This document shows, piece after piece, positions 36,701-48,829 of a DNA stretch of 64,000 bases. Positions within the stretch are counted from its first letter, which is position 1, and every line of letters starts with the position of its first letter. The notes beneath the pieces are model-generated. The model did not search any database, had not been told where the DNA came from, and saw only the letters and a program-made list of their open reading frames with translations. Position numbers and translations under genes: made by a program. The stretch comes from Dactylonectria macrodidyma (taxonomy: Eukaryota > Ascomycota > Sordariomycetes > Hypocreales > Nectriaceae), in assembly GCA_020744425.1 (NCBI GenBank), contig JAGMUV010000002.1, positions 2,400,501 through 2,464,500 of the forward strand. Reading direction: 5' to 3'.

Positions 36701-37428
36701 CTACTGGAATAGTTGCACTACGAGCCGCAAGCATCCCGTTGATGAGAATTCGGCAGCAATTATAAGCCAAAACTAGAGTCATAGTCAGAGTCAAGCATCA
36801 AAGCCAAAGCCAAAGCCAGAGTCAAAGACAAAGGCAACGCCCAAAGCAAGCCCATCCACACCTAATTACCACCCACACTTTGCGGATACTTTGCGCTGGG
36901 ACTTTGCCGAGCACGAGCGCCAACGCCCGATCCCAGCAAGCACCAAGCCACCGAATGCGACTTCCGCGTTTCTCCACCGCCTCGTCCATCCCTCCATCTC
37001 TCCATCTTCCATCCACCCACATTACGGACTACGGGGCCTTGGGGGGCATCCCAAAGCCAAACTTACAGGGCTCCCCCGTCCCTTGCAACGCTCGTCCGCA
37101 CCCATCTGGTTTAAACTCTGGCTTGACCCTCCTCTCGCCCTCACTTCGCTGCTCACACCCTCCTCCCATCTAATCGGTTATCTACCACCTCTCCATCCGC
37201 CACTCCCTTCCCCTCTATCCTTCTTAATCCTCCCACTCCTCCAACCCTCCTCCTCCTCCTCTTGATCATTAGGGCCCTCGATGACCACGCGACCAACAAC
37301 CACGATATCTACACCAACTCCAACCCTAATAACCACCACGGCTTCACTTCGAAATACATCCTCTTGATCACAACGTCGTCTACTCAGTCCGCCGCTACCT
37401 CCAACTCCACACACCTGCGTCCGCCCCC
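30722..37428. other. 6.7-kb gene-free region, ending in a long pyrimidine-rich leader
   Basis: I find no supported gene here. Many frames up to about 250 codons exist on both strands, but they overlap, are Ser/Arg/Pro-rich without domains, and often lack an ATG. One 70-codon minus-strand stretch near 32378-32620 has moderately protein-like composition; I do not call it. From about 36400 to 37400 the plus strand is strongly C/T-rich with CTCC runs, as in fungal core promoters and 5' leaders. It probably belongs to the FYVE gene. The rest could hold noncoding RNA or distal control elements; nothing in the sequence proves this. Confidence 0.5.
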
Positions 37429-38445
37429 ATGGCTGCCGAACTCATCATGCCCACGATGGCGAGCGATCAGCAATCCCGCCATTTCTTTCCCCAGCAGCGT
37501 CTTCACCAGCGCACTCAGTCATTTCAGAACCCAGTTGGACCCCAGATCTCGCCTTTGAACACATCCCAGTCCTCAAGCCCCGAATCCGTGTCAAATCCCA
37601 CTTCGCCAAAAGCATATCACGCTCGCCAAGTCCGCCCCATGTATATGCCTGCTGCTCTGCGTCCCAATCTGTTTCCCTCAAAGACGATGAAGCCCAAGGG
37701 CGACGATGCTACCTCGGCCTCGAGCTCCGACTCGGACCTCACCTTGCGACGCAACAACAGCAGTATCATGAACCTGCCTGGCATGTCCGTCTTCGGTCAC
37801 CGTCTCACTCGCACCTCAACTGGTGGCAGCAGCCGGAGCAGCATCGATGGCGACTTCGACCTGGATCTATTCCCAGAGGTCACTGCTCTTCCCACTCGAA
37901 AGCACTGGAAGGTGAGTTTACACATTCCATCCGCCGCACGACTTCCCCTACACAGATCTCGCATTCCCCTCTCGCCCATGTCTCAGACACCCTGACATCA
38001 TGTATCACTACATGTTGTTTCAAATCGCGCGACATACCCCGGATTTTGTGCACTCAGCTAACAGCCACTACTTCAGGCCGATATGGAATCCTCAGTCTGC
38101 GATGACGCGACCTGCAAACGTTCTTTCAGCTACTTCACCCGCCGTCACCACTGTCGCAAATGCGGAAACATTTTTTGCGACTGGCACTCCACCTTCCTTG
38201 TGCCTCTAGACCAGAACGCCAAATTCAACCCTCGCGCCGCTGCCTCACGCACCTGTAGCCACTGCTTCGAGGAATTCAAGATCTGGTACAGCCGCAACAA
38301 CAGCCAGGCCTCGAGCGCTGCATCTTCCGACATCCACGCACCATCCACACCCATCTCTGCAGGGCCGGGCGACGGCGCCATGCTTCCCCGTGGGCCCGAG
38401 ATTGCCGCCAGTGTCCCCCGAGATTGGAACTGGAGCACATTTTGA
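37429..38445 (+). CDS. FYVE zinc-finger protein
   Basis: Exons 37429-37911 and 38077-38445 (165-bp intron, GTGAGT donor, CTTCAG acceptor, phase 0) encode 283 residues. The N-terminal 150 residues are Ser/Pro-rich and probably disordered. The C-terminal part is a FYVE finger beginning at HWKADMESSVC: putative zinc ligands are Cys169, Cys174, Cys187, Cys190, Cys195, His198, Cys221 and Cys224, with the phosphoinositide-binding core RRHHCRKCG at 183-191. FYVE fingers bind phosphatidylinositol 3-phosphate on endosomes and vacuoles, so an endosomal role is likely; no second domain (RING, VHS, kinase) is present. Two details depart from the textbook finger: the first Cys pair is CX4C, and the sixth ligand is His (FCDWHS), a variant common in fungi as far as I recall. 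It faces the elongase gene. Confidence 0.9.
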
Positions 38446-39698
38446 GAGCATACCACGTATCTGATTCTTGAACGTTACTTGACTCATAACGAACTCAACA
38501 CGAACCCATCACACGACCACTCGCCGGAGAGGTAACAAGAGATACCCGAGGCAAATCGATACGACTCGCTTCACGAAGCCATGAACGACCGACAATAGAC
38601 TGATAGAAATACGACGATGGACTCATATCTGAGCCTAAGCCCGCCAATCACCCCATCCTCTTTCCTCGTTCGGGGGCACTCCTCACCGGCCCCACATGCA
38701 CACTCATCACCCACCCCGGATGCAGCCCATAAGCCGCTCCAGGAACCCTGTTTCACTGTTCTTGATCTTCCAAAGCGAGGCGTCACGGATTGGCAGGATC
38801 ATCCAACCTGCTTCTTTTTCTGCGTTTTTTTTTTCGGGGGCGGGGGGGTTTGGTGCTGGTTTATGGAAGTTTTACGCGACATACGAGGTGCTCCCTTAGC
38901 GCCTGGTGTTCTTCCTAGACCGAAGGCGGGGGATATCCACTCGCTATTCACCAATGCTTTTCGCGCGAGAGGCTGTATAGAGGACGGTAATCATGAGCCA
39001 TACCAGGCAGGAGTACACCGAGATTTAGTCTCATTTGCGGCTAGCCATGGCCGGGCCCACAGAGCTAGCCCAGAACGCAAGGAGATATAGACTATCAAAC
39101 ATTTCAGAAACCTTGGCCCATCTACCTCTTGTCCAGTCAGGAGTGATTGCAAATTCCATCGATTTGCTCTCACTTTCTATGTGAACAGTAACGTGACAGA
39201 CGTGACATTATTCGGATCATTTCGGTGACTGGACGACCCGACTTGATAATCCATTCGTTGCGTGAACGGGTTTTAGGGATAACAACAAACGGACTGAAAT
39301 ATCTCTCCACCCCTTGAGTTAGAGAGAGCATGTAACTCGAAATTGTAAGGATGAAACAGGTTTCGAAAAGACCGAGGCCATGTCACGACAATCTTTCTAG
39401 GAGTCGACGTCAGATTGTCTGTAGCACCATAAAATAGTAGTAGCATCACATCGAGCCTGTGTGTGAAAGAACCCGAAAATTGCGTAGTTCATCAGAGACG
39501 CTCTATCGCTTAAATTCCCTCTACCCTTTCTTACTTTTGAATCTATATAGTTCAGATGTATTTTATCCCATGTAGCTTGAAACCTCCCAATGCATACGCC
39601 CTCTTGTGACAGATAGCAAGACGCCGAACCGTACGGACAGACGTAGCTTTCAACACCAGCTCATTGTTTTCCCCAAAGCGATGCTCCCCGTGGGCTCT
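38446..39698. other. Intergenic between convergent genes
   Basis: These 1.25 kb hold the 3' ends of the FYVE and elongase genes. A T-run followed by a G-run (about 38818-38850) is the only notable composition. No gene is seen. Confidence 0.55.
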
Positions 39699-41203
39699 CT
39701 AAACTCTCCGTCTGGCCTTGCCGTTAGCCTTCTTTGATGTAGGCGTAACGGGGGTCTCATCAGACGAGCCATTGACCATGCTCTCGCCGCCATAGACCTC
39801 CTTCTCAATTCCCTTGGCGGCGTCCCAGCCAGCCTTCTCGGCGAGGGCAACGTTATCATTCACGCTGGGCGTGGCCTTCTTGCCACTGATCTTGGTAGCG
39901 GCGTTGCTACGCTTCACATAGCTGGCAATGAAGAAGCTTACAAAAAGGTAGGTCAAAGGTGCCAAGTACAGCACATTGAGCCAGATAGCAAACGTCTCGC
40001 CAGTGGTTGTGATGCAAGGCTGGGCAGTGTGTTCAATCTTGGTGTAAGAAATCAGCTCCACATGCGGTGCGTTGGCATCAGGCTCAGCACCAGGGGTCGG
40101 AACTCCAGCGTCACCAAAGATGTACGACTTTAGGGACTCGATGGCATTAGCTGCAACGGTGGGGATAACGGAGTCCGAGGGGGTAGCGGGCTCATCCCCG
40201 GTGGTGGATTTGGTGTGTAAGACGGCGACAGGCGCCGAGTAAGACACGAAGGAGTGGGCCATGGCGTACGATGCGCCGACGAGGAATTGAGTGATCTGCA
40301 TGGACGTGAGGGTACGCTTGATGGGAGTAGGGACCCTGATGGAGAAGGCGGTCAATGTGTAGTAGAAATACTAAGACGACGGAATATTAGCTACAGACAC
40401 CTCATGTTTAAAGAGGCTCGAGAGGCTCGGATCAGACTCACCATTAAGGAATGGATAAAGGAGTTGACAAGCACGAACATCCAGATGGGAGCGGACATGT
40501 AACGCATGCCAGCCCACATGGAGAGCATAGCGCCAGCGTGGTGGTAGGTCTGGAGGGTGGAGCTCAGCTTTCCCTTGGCGAGGATGATGAAGGTGTCGAG
40601 AACCTCGTAGAACTTGCTGATGTAGAAGATCCAGCCGTAGTAAGCAAGACCCTCGTTCCACATGCGTCCCATTTCAGTGCGACTAGGGATGCCATCCGCA
40701 ATGGGGGCATCTGTCGCGGCGGAGAGGAAGGAGCTCGAGGCTTCATTGTAGTAGATGGAGTTGCCGGGGCCAGAGCTACCATGTAGACGGCAGAAGCTAT
40801 CGACGGTACCGACCAGGCCATCAGGCCCCATTGGGTTCAGAATGCTCCTTCGCATGCCACTGAGCATGCCCCAGAAGGTCCAGGCGGAGTACACGGCCAG
40901 GAAGACGTTGTGGAGGACCACAAAGGCGAAAAAAGGCCGAGTTTGGCTGATGGCCCAGGGTTTCTTGTTGTGGGCCTTGTTGTAGACGTTGAGACTCTTG
41001 ATGGTGACGGCATAGAGAGTCGCAATGGTCAACGGGACAGTGTAATCGAGCGCAGCGACAAAGATGTGGTCGGGGATATTGAAAGGGCGCATGATGGAGG
41101 CTGGAACAGCAATCGGAGGGATCGGTGCCGGCACATTGGTAGGAGGGAAGCCGAAGAGGCTCGCGTCCGGCAAGGTGGTGAACACCTGTAGAGGATTGGC
41201 CAT
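39699..41203 (-). CDS. ELO-family fatty acid elongase (3-ketoacyl-CoA synthase)
   Basis: Exons 40442-41203 and 39699-40370 (71-bp intron, GTGAGT donor) encode 477 residues. ELO proteins condense malonyl-CoA with acyl-CoA in the ER membrane to lengthen fatty acids. Several membrane segments are visible. The family signature KFYEVLDTFIILAKGK is followed by a histidine box reading LQTYHHAGA. The first position of the usual HXXHH box is therefore Gln, as also seen in plant-type ELO relatives. A loop between the WTFWGM segment and the signature is unusually long. The C-terminal ~90 residues are hydrophilic and end in a Lys/Arg-rich tail (KKANGKARRRV), plausible for ER retention. Substrate chain length cannot be read from sequence. 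The gene is longer than Elo2/Elo3 of yeast (about 345). Confidence 0.88.
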
Positions 41204-44200
41204 GGCGACGATTGTAAAGGCTGTGGGATTTGCTGAAGAGGGTGGACGAGAGCAGCGAACGCTCTAGTAGTCTCGTCGAGGTGAATTGACGTCAACTTCA
41301 GCTTGAAGAGGCGTAGACTGGGGATGGACGTCAAAGTTGCCTCACGCAGAGATTCACGGAAGGCTAGAACTCCTCCGGAGATGTTCTATACGCGAGTCGG
41401 CAGCGAAACAAATCGTTCTCGGGGATTCTTGGGTGCGATTGGGTATTTGATGGCTTTTCCAGCTATAATATTTGTTCGTCCAGAACCGACAAGCAATGGA
41501 GAGAAGAGGGGTGAGTGGGTGAGTGGGTGGGTGAATGAGGGTATAGCCAAGGTAGGGCAAGCCAATGTGGAGCAGAATGGTATAGAAGAGCAATGGAGAA
41601 GTCGATATGACGACAGATGATTCTAGAGAAGAAGACAAAGACGGCGGAGGAGGGGGGGAAGAGAGCGAGAGAAGATCAAGTTTAAGAGTCGCCATCAGTG
41701 CTTGCCCAGGGACTTTTTTCGCATCTGGGACTTTCCTGCTAAGGGTGGGGGGACTAGGACTGGGGCCGGGGCCGGGGCCGGGGCCAAGGCAGGCACGTCC
41801 CTGGGAGACAAGGGACGAGATTGGCACCCGTTAGAGCCTCCTCCTACCTGGGCACCATCCGCTCCAATCGAGCCGCCAACCTGAAATTCTCTTTATTAGG
41901 TTGCTCCCGAGGCTCCGTCCTTCGGCGGCTGAAAGAGAAGCATCTGATTAGACCTCACCTTTTGCCTCTACAGCAGAATTACGTCGGTAGCTTTGTGGCA
42001 AGTATGATTAACCATAGAGCGCCTAAGAGAATGGTATCTTTTTTGTGTGTCTATCATGATGCTGTGTGCGGTCGTGTGCCTGGGTAATCGCATCGCGCAA
42101 GACAACTAACTCACTGCAACAATTACAGGTAGCAACTCCCCGCAGGCATCTTCGCCACCATGTGCCAATCCTACCTAGGCTTGCACAACCTCTTGGCTCT
42201 CCCCAGCCTGACCACAGGATGTAAGTTATACGTTGCAAACTCGGCCAACTAGAACCTGCACAGGATTGTCCAAAATGATGCCCAAACCCAGGTCAAGCCG
42301 TTCCACCGTCATACCACCCACCATGGAAATTTATGAGACACGAGGGCGATGTGGCAGGCGGTTGGGGGCAAACTGTTCAACGCACGCTGTGGGTTCCAGC
42401 TTGGCCCGTTCCAATTCAGGGTTTCTCCTCATGGATGGAGCTTGTGATGTGGGTCCGGGGGACCCATGAGCCGCGGCTCGCAGTTTGTCTTGCAATTGCA
42501 AGCAGAGGTTGTACACTTCCAGTGTGTTGCATCAGACAGATGATGTTCAGGAACTATCATGACGTTTCCGCTAAACATGGTTCACCAACGTCAAACAAAC
42601 AATTTCACATGCATCACAACACTTTATTGTGAGGAGCTTGTCACAATATCACCGCACCGATCAAGCAAACCGAAACCGGAGTCGTTGAGGGATACCATGA
42701 TGCGGTCTGGCTGCGTGTAGGTCTCCGCCAGCCATAGGAAGGCAGAGAACCAATGGCAATGCAGCCAGACGAGATGCAACAGGCTCCCAGTGTTGGTTTT
42801 TATCCATTTCCCCTCTCCTGTCCTATCCTATTCTGTGTATGTGTCCTTCACTATTCAGCTGCCTCAAACAGGTACCTCCATCTGCTGTAACACGGCGCTT
42901 TTGAGGTCGCTGCAGCTTCCAGAACATAGAGGCGCACCCACCCCATGTGTTAGCGCATCGGAGCCAAATCAAGGTGTCAGCGCCATGGCAGAGACCGAGG
43001 TTGTCGTGCTTTGGGCAATCTAGGAACAAAACCATGTGTGTTAATCATCTTACACTTTCAAACCTGCCAGGAGAGCAGGAAGGGTACCACCATTCAGCAA
43101 TTGGCAGCACGGAGCGCCGAGAGTAGTCGCCAGAAGAACGAGATACTACCCAAACAGGCCCAGCCCGTCATGGAGCCGATTTTTGTTGGGGAAGCACTAA
43201 TGCAATGCCCGACTTTCGCCTCCCGAAGCTGTGGAGCCTGCACTGGATTTGTTCCCCAAAGGGACCCATCCGTCATTGGGCACACCAGACGTCAAAGCCA
43301 GAGGGAGGGAGGAAGGCATGGACGTGATCCTACGTCGCCCGCTGTCATGGTGCAAAAGCCTCGCTGCAGACCGCGTAGACCACTAATTCATACAAAATAC
43401 TCATCATCCCGGATCCGATCCAGCATTCCCGGCTGGAGCGAGATCGGATCACGCCTCCCAGATCGATAATCGCCAGTTCCGTGGCTCTACTCTCTGGGAG
43501 CACCCGTCGTTGGTTTTAGTGTGCGCCTATCGTAGCTCCAAGCCCAACGTCAAAGCAACCCCTGCCTCTACTCCTGTCCTGATCTAATTGAGGGCCAGCG
43601 TCCAGGTGCTGTGATCTGTACAGATGCCAGATACTATGCCCAGTCCCTTTTGTTATCCCAATCCTGGACTCAGTCACATGCGTCTTCGCTGACCAGACCG
43701 GTAAGCTGGTACTTTGTCGTCATTTGTCTTCCGTGCTAAACAATGCTTCCTCTACGCTATGGACTTTGTTTTTCTTTACCAATTCCAGCCGTCCGCCGAG
43801 CCGCGGTTGTCGACCTCACCGACCGGGAAGGGCGAAATCCTCAACAAAATCGCCTTCCGTGCTCTTCTCAGAGGTGCCCGCCCGCCCGTCCGGCATCACT
43901 CCCCAAAATAGTACCTACCCGGTCAGTTTTTAACACCCGGTGGAGACCCTTGAATGCACCCAGTTGCCTGCCCACCTCTCATCGTCCATAGATCGGAATG
44001 CGTACCTATCTACCAAGTAAAGTTTCACGCACGCGACAGGAGGCGCCTAAGAGCCGAGTGTCACCCACACCCATCCTTCTTCGGACCCTTCCTTCCCAAA
44101 CAGGCAATCTTCGTCGGTGCTGGTTGGCGCAAATTACTTGCGTTGTCGCATGCCTGGAGAACAGCGGTGGACGAGGCTCCTACCTGTGCTTCACCAACAC

Positions 44201-44944
44201 AAGGGCCCAGGTCTGTTATGAGAAACCATCCTCACGTCGGCATTCGGAGACAAAATAGGCGTGATTTAGTAAGCTACTCAATATTACTATCATAAAAAGC
44301 AATGACAGTGATAAACCCAAAATTCAACCCGAGGCAAGAAAAACAAGCCAGACATTGCATCACATCACATCATACGTACATACATGCTGCGGCAGATCTC
44401 GCAGTTATCTAGGAAACCAGGGCCCGCGTTCCAGCATGTCGCAGGCTCGCTTCCTCGCTTCCACCGTTCGGCCGAGAGTGGGGTCTTTTTGCCGCTCAAC
44501 TCTCCGTCGGACTCATCTAAGCCCAAATCCATTCCGAGGCCCCGACTCTACATGTACATCGCCGCCAACGGTCGCTGCCTACAAGTCCTCTTCTCGTTGA
44601 GATGAAAACATACTCGCGACGATACATAACGACCCACGCACGTTGCCGAGTTTTGTCGACTTCCCGTTGAACCAACTCACAGGATCGAGTCCACATCATA
44701 TCCTGTGCCTGGCTCAGTCATTCATGCACGCAAAGTCCACCACTAGGCATCCTCACTTGACTTTACGGAGTACTTTGTTTGCAAATCCACACGTTTATTC
44801 ATATCTGCAACGCGGCCAGGTCCGCGGCTTGCCAGCTCTAGGACTATATTATCCAATTCACAACCTGACGTCACACAAAACAATATTCAGACAAGGTCCT
44901 CATGTATTCACCGTGTCCCATACCTCGCATGTGGTCCTACCCAT
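41204..44944. other. 3.7-kb gene-free region with a GGGGCC repeat
   Basis: No supported gene lies between the 5' end of the elongase and the 3' end of carboxypeptidase Y, both on the minus strand. The first ~650 bp are probably the elongase promoter and leader: read on the minus strand they are pyrimidine-rich. A GGGGCC hexanucleotide array sits there. The remaining frames lack coding features. Confidence 0.5.
41762..41785 (+). repeat. (GGGGCC)4 hexanucleotide repeat
   Basis: Four perfect GGGGCC units lie about 560 bp upstream of the elongase start. Four G4 tracts on the plus strand could form a G-quadruplex. Confidence 0.85.
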
Positions 44945-46641
44945 TTAGAACCACTCACCGCCCAGCCAACGGTTGAAGAAATCAACAGACGACTCAGGCT
45001 GGTCCATGGGCACCATATGGCCAGCACCATAGATCTGCATGAAGGTGAAGTTACCGCTGGACTTGACCTTGCCGTACTCCTCCGACTTGCCATCAATCTT
45101 CAGAGACTTGATGTCGGCCTTCACGAAGCCCTTCTGGCCGGGCCACTCAAGGGCGTTGGTCCAGGCCTGGTTGCCGAGCCAGTTGCAGATGAAGTCAGCG
45201 TCACCGGCATAAATCAGGACGGGGATCTTCTCCAGGATCCCGGGGACAACCTCGTGGTAGGGTCTCATCCAGTCACCAGCGAAGAGGAAGTTGCGGTTGA
45301 TGTCCATGTTGCAGCTGTCGTAGCTGCTGACTTCGGCGCCCAGAGCCTCCATGACGTCGGGCTTGTTGAGGTAGTCTGAGATGTAGCCGAGGCCGGAGTA
45401 GCACAGGTTGTTGCCATCCTCACACTTGCCTCGGATGTCGTAGACATTCTGGCCGGTGCGCTGGTAGGGGCCCATCATGGCATTGTTGCAGTAAATGCTG
45501 GCGGGCACACAAGACCACGAGCTGCCAGTCTCGTAACAGCTCTTGATCATGCTCTGGCAGCGGGGTAGGGCGTTGTCCATGGCCTGGCACTCGCTCTCGT
45601 CGAGAACAGCGGGGTAGCCGCCCTCGCCGCAAGCCATGGGGCGGTAGTAAGCATACTGAGTGTAGCCGTCGGTAAGACCGTTGCCGATCAAGACACTCTG
45701 GAGATTAATGTTGCGGTCCTCGTGTGACAGAATCTCAGAGGCGAAAACAGGGATGTAGTGGCCAGCATACGACTCTCCGGCAATATGGAAGTCCTGCTTG
45801 GCATATTCGGGGAACTGGTGGAAGAAGAGTGTGAGGAGGGCGTAGATGTCCTTGCCAGCGGCAACAGTATTGCTGACGGAGCCACCACTGTAGGAGTAGC
45901 CAACGTTGACGGGCTGGTCGAGGAAGATAACGGAAGCGTTGTTGTTCCACGATGAAGGGTTGTTCACAATCTCGAGCTTCTTGTTGATGGAAGAGGGACC
46001 AAGCTCGAGGAACAGGCCGGTCAAAGAGGAGCAGCCAGGGCCACCGTTGAGCCACAGGACAACGGGGTCGTTGGCGGGATCATTGCGAGACTCGAAAAAC
46101 CCTTGGAATGGTTAGCGCATTCAACACACGCGTCAATTTGGGCAAACTCACAGTAGAAGAGATGCTTGTCTTCATCGTTATCATCAAGGTAGCCACTGTA
46201 CTGCTTGACAGTGTCGACACCCAAGCTGGAGGGATCGACCTTCTTGGCTCGCAGGTTATAGTTATCGAGCTTGCCACCAACCTCGCGGTGAGGCTGGCCA
46301 TTCTTCTCAACCCAGACGGATTGGACGTCAGCGCCCTTGACGATGTGGTCCCAGTGGCTGTCAGGACGGCGGGAGCTGGGCTTCGGCTTGGTGCCCATGG
46401 CCTGCTTCTTGAAGGCCTCGACGGCCTCAGGCACGAGCATGGAGATCTCGTCCCAGGCGGCCTTGGCCTCGGACGTGATCTCACCGAAGATATCTCCGAG
46501 AGGTTTGGTCCAGTCGGGGAGCTTGTTGGCATCCAGGTCGATGACGGGCTTATCGGTGTTGCCGCCCATGACCTTCTGGTCCTGGAAACCAACCGCCGAC
46601 GAAGCGGCGCCCAGCACGAGGGCGGAGGTTGACAAGCGCAT
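44945..46641 (-). CDS. Vacuolar carboxypeptidase Y (serine carboxypeptidase, family S10)
   Basis: Exons 46152-46641 and 44945-46101 (50-bp intron, GTGAGT donor, phase 1) encode 548 residues. A signal peptide ([18 protein letters not shown]) and a propeptide of about 115 residues precede the mature enzyme. Active-site features are complete: [10 protein letters not shown] around 180-189, Ser274 in GESYAGHY, Asp466 in GDADFICNW with the CPY-type Cys469 three residues on, and His525 in GAGHMVP. It removes C-terminal residues from peptides in the acidic vacuole. Several NX(S/T) sites suggest glycosylation (for example NNNAS and NFT). Length and residue spacing match fungal CPY rather than secreted S10 relatives. 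The splice rebuilds the conserved [11 protein letters not shown]. No defect is seen. Confidence 0.96.
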
Positions 46642-48829
46642 GATTGCTGACTATGCCGGGATCGGTTCTGATGTTTAAAAGGATGCCGGCGATGGATGTG
46701 ATGATGATGGATACGGATGAGGGAGATACTGAAGATGGAAGAGGGAAGAGGGCGGAGCGAGAACGGCGGGCACGACGGCGACGTAATATGGAAGGTGCCC
46801 TGCTCGAAATCGGGGGAGGAGCTGCCCAGCAACTGGGACCTGCTAAGACCGCTAGGTGGAAGCATGACCCAATCAGCCCTCGTGCCGCCCCCGCGTTAGC
46901 GCTAGCGGCAGGGTAACTCCAGGCAGGTACCACGTCGCTGATAACGTGACGCACGTTCGGACTAGGTGACCTTGATGGCTTGACGATAAACGCCACTTGA
47001 AGCATGGGCGACATTCCGGCAGAATATGGGCTCCCTCATCACCGCCTCTTCTTCGCCGTGCGCAGTCGAGATTCAAATCTCCAGGATAGCTCTCGGAGAC
47101 TCGACCAAGAGCTACCCATTTAATGCACTCCGCTATCGCCAGCGGTCGCGGTGGCTGGAGCTGGTGGATGAGCCGGAGTTAGTGTGAACAGGGCATGGCA
47201 TGACGTAAGGGATGCGGATGCCTCAATCGGTATCGTGGCTGAGAGCAATGTCTCGACTTGCAGTGATAACGGACAATGAGCGACACTTAGTTTTGGCTCC
47301 AGCTCGATTCTAGTCAGACTCTTCTTGGTAGTCGGACTTGCTTGCTGCTTGAGGTACGAGAGAGGCCATGCCTCGGCTATGATGCACACAGGTCCTGACT
47401 CAAGATGACAATGCATGTCCAACATCCCGCTCTTCCGGTGGCGCATTGTCTGACACGGCCCCTGAAACTCACACGGCTTCAATCAACCTCCGCATTCTCA
47501 CACGCAGAGCCGCAGGCCCAGGACGCGTGTGATGCAATGATAGGACATAATTCAGGCTGCTCGTCTTCAGGCAGGTATGCATCCATTCATAAGGTACTCT
47601 GCTGCCTTATCTTACCCTGAAGGATAAAATCGGAAATTCTGATTGGCGCCACACTTGATGTCTCAATGTTACGTTAAACGTTATAAATGAAAGGTTCATA
47701 AAACAAGAGTAAATTAATTATAAAACATGATCTCAAGGAAATTCTTAGCCGTAACTCAAGCGCGAGGTCCATTCACATTTAGACACCCGTTGAGGGAGTC
47801 AGCTTAATAGACGGATATTGTGGGTCAAGCCGAAGTTTCAAGGAAATTTCAAGAGACAGCGTTAGAGCATCTGGAGAACTGCCTCAAGAACCCGCAACAT
47901 TTTTACGAATCATTTTACTAGACTAAGCAAAGCGCATGGTTCCTACCGAGGGCACAGGAGATGATGGGCATCCCCACATTTGCCCTACACATCTCGGCTA
48001 CCTAACCAGAGTCATCATGAGAACGGCAACTATAACATGATCAAGGCAAAGTATGATACAGTTTTCGGATAACACACACCTTATTATTGACATAGTGTGT
48101 CGTTGGGAGTGGTTTCTACAGATAGAAGAGGCGAAACATGTCAATTGTCTGCATGTGATGGACGATAAACTGCTGCAACGTGCAGGCGATCAACACTCGC
48201 CTACGGCCACTTCCAAGTCTCTCGAAGGGTCAGCAATCTGATCAACCCATCACATGGCCATGGCATGCTGTTTTTGGTTGTGGATTCATCAGCTCTACCG
48301 TCCGTCTGTTCTCCTACCTTGATAGTTATTGAGCAGTCGCAATGTTAGGTAGCAAACCATGTCCCACAACGTTTTCACTCGCCAAGTGAACATAACATCC
48401 CCACATCAGGCAGCACAACATCAATGAACACCGTACAACAGTAACTAACTCAGCCAAGCCAAGTCGCCAGAGTCTCTGCAAGAGTCACAATTCTTAGTAT
48501 GTGGGCCGATCACTCATGGTGACTCAATTTCCTATCCGGGATGAGCGGGGCATCCAGGTCGCGCAAGAAAGTTCCCAGTACTGTGGCTGCTTGCGCCTTG
48601 TTGGCGGGGTCGAAAGGAAAAAGTCCAGTACCTAAAATCAGTTCTGACGTTGCTACACATTTTGATTTCCTCCATCCATCCCACTTCACGCCAAGACGAC
48701 CAGACGACCATAAGATTGCAGCCAGCTGAAACGTCATTGATTTTGTTTCTCTTGCGTTCTGTCCTCTCTGTCCTTGTCTTTCTTCGCTCTGCAAATCTTT
48801 GCAACACTCGGCCAACCCGCCCACCCACC
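46642..48829. other. Intergenic between divergent genes
   Basis: These 2.2 kb lie between the starts of carboxypeptidase Y and SBDS. The middle (about 47630-48060) is A/T-rich with few long frames. The last ~100 bp before SBDS are CT-rich, like a fungal leader. No gene is supported. Confidence 0.55.

Noticed and set aside
47630..48060. A/T-rich stretch as repeat-induced-mutation (RIP) relic
   Set aside because: It is short, and I see no transposon-derived sequence or paired copy to support it.
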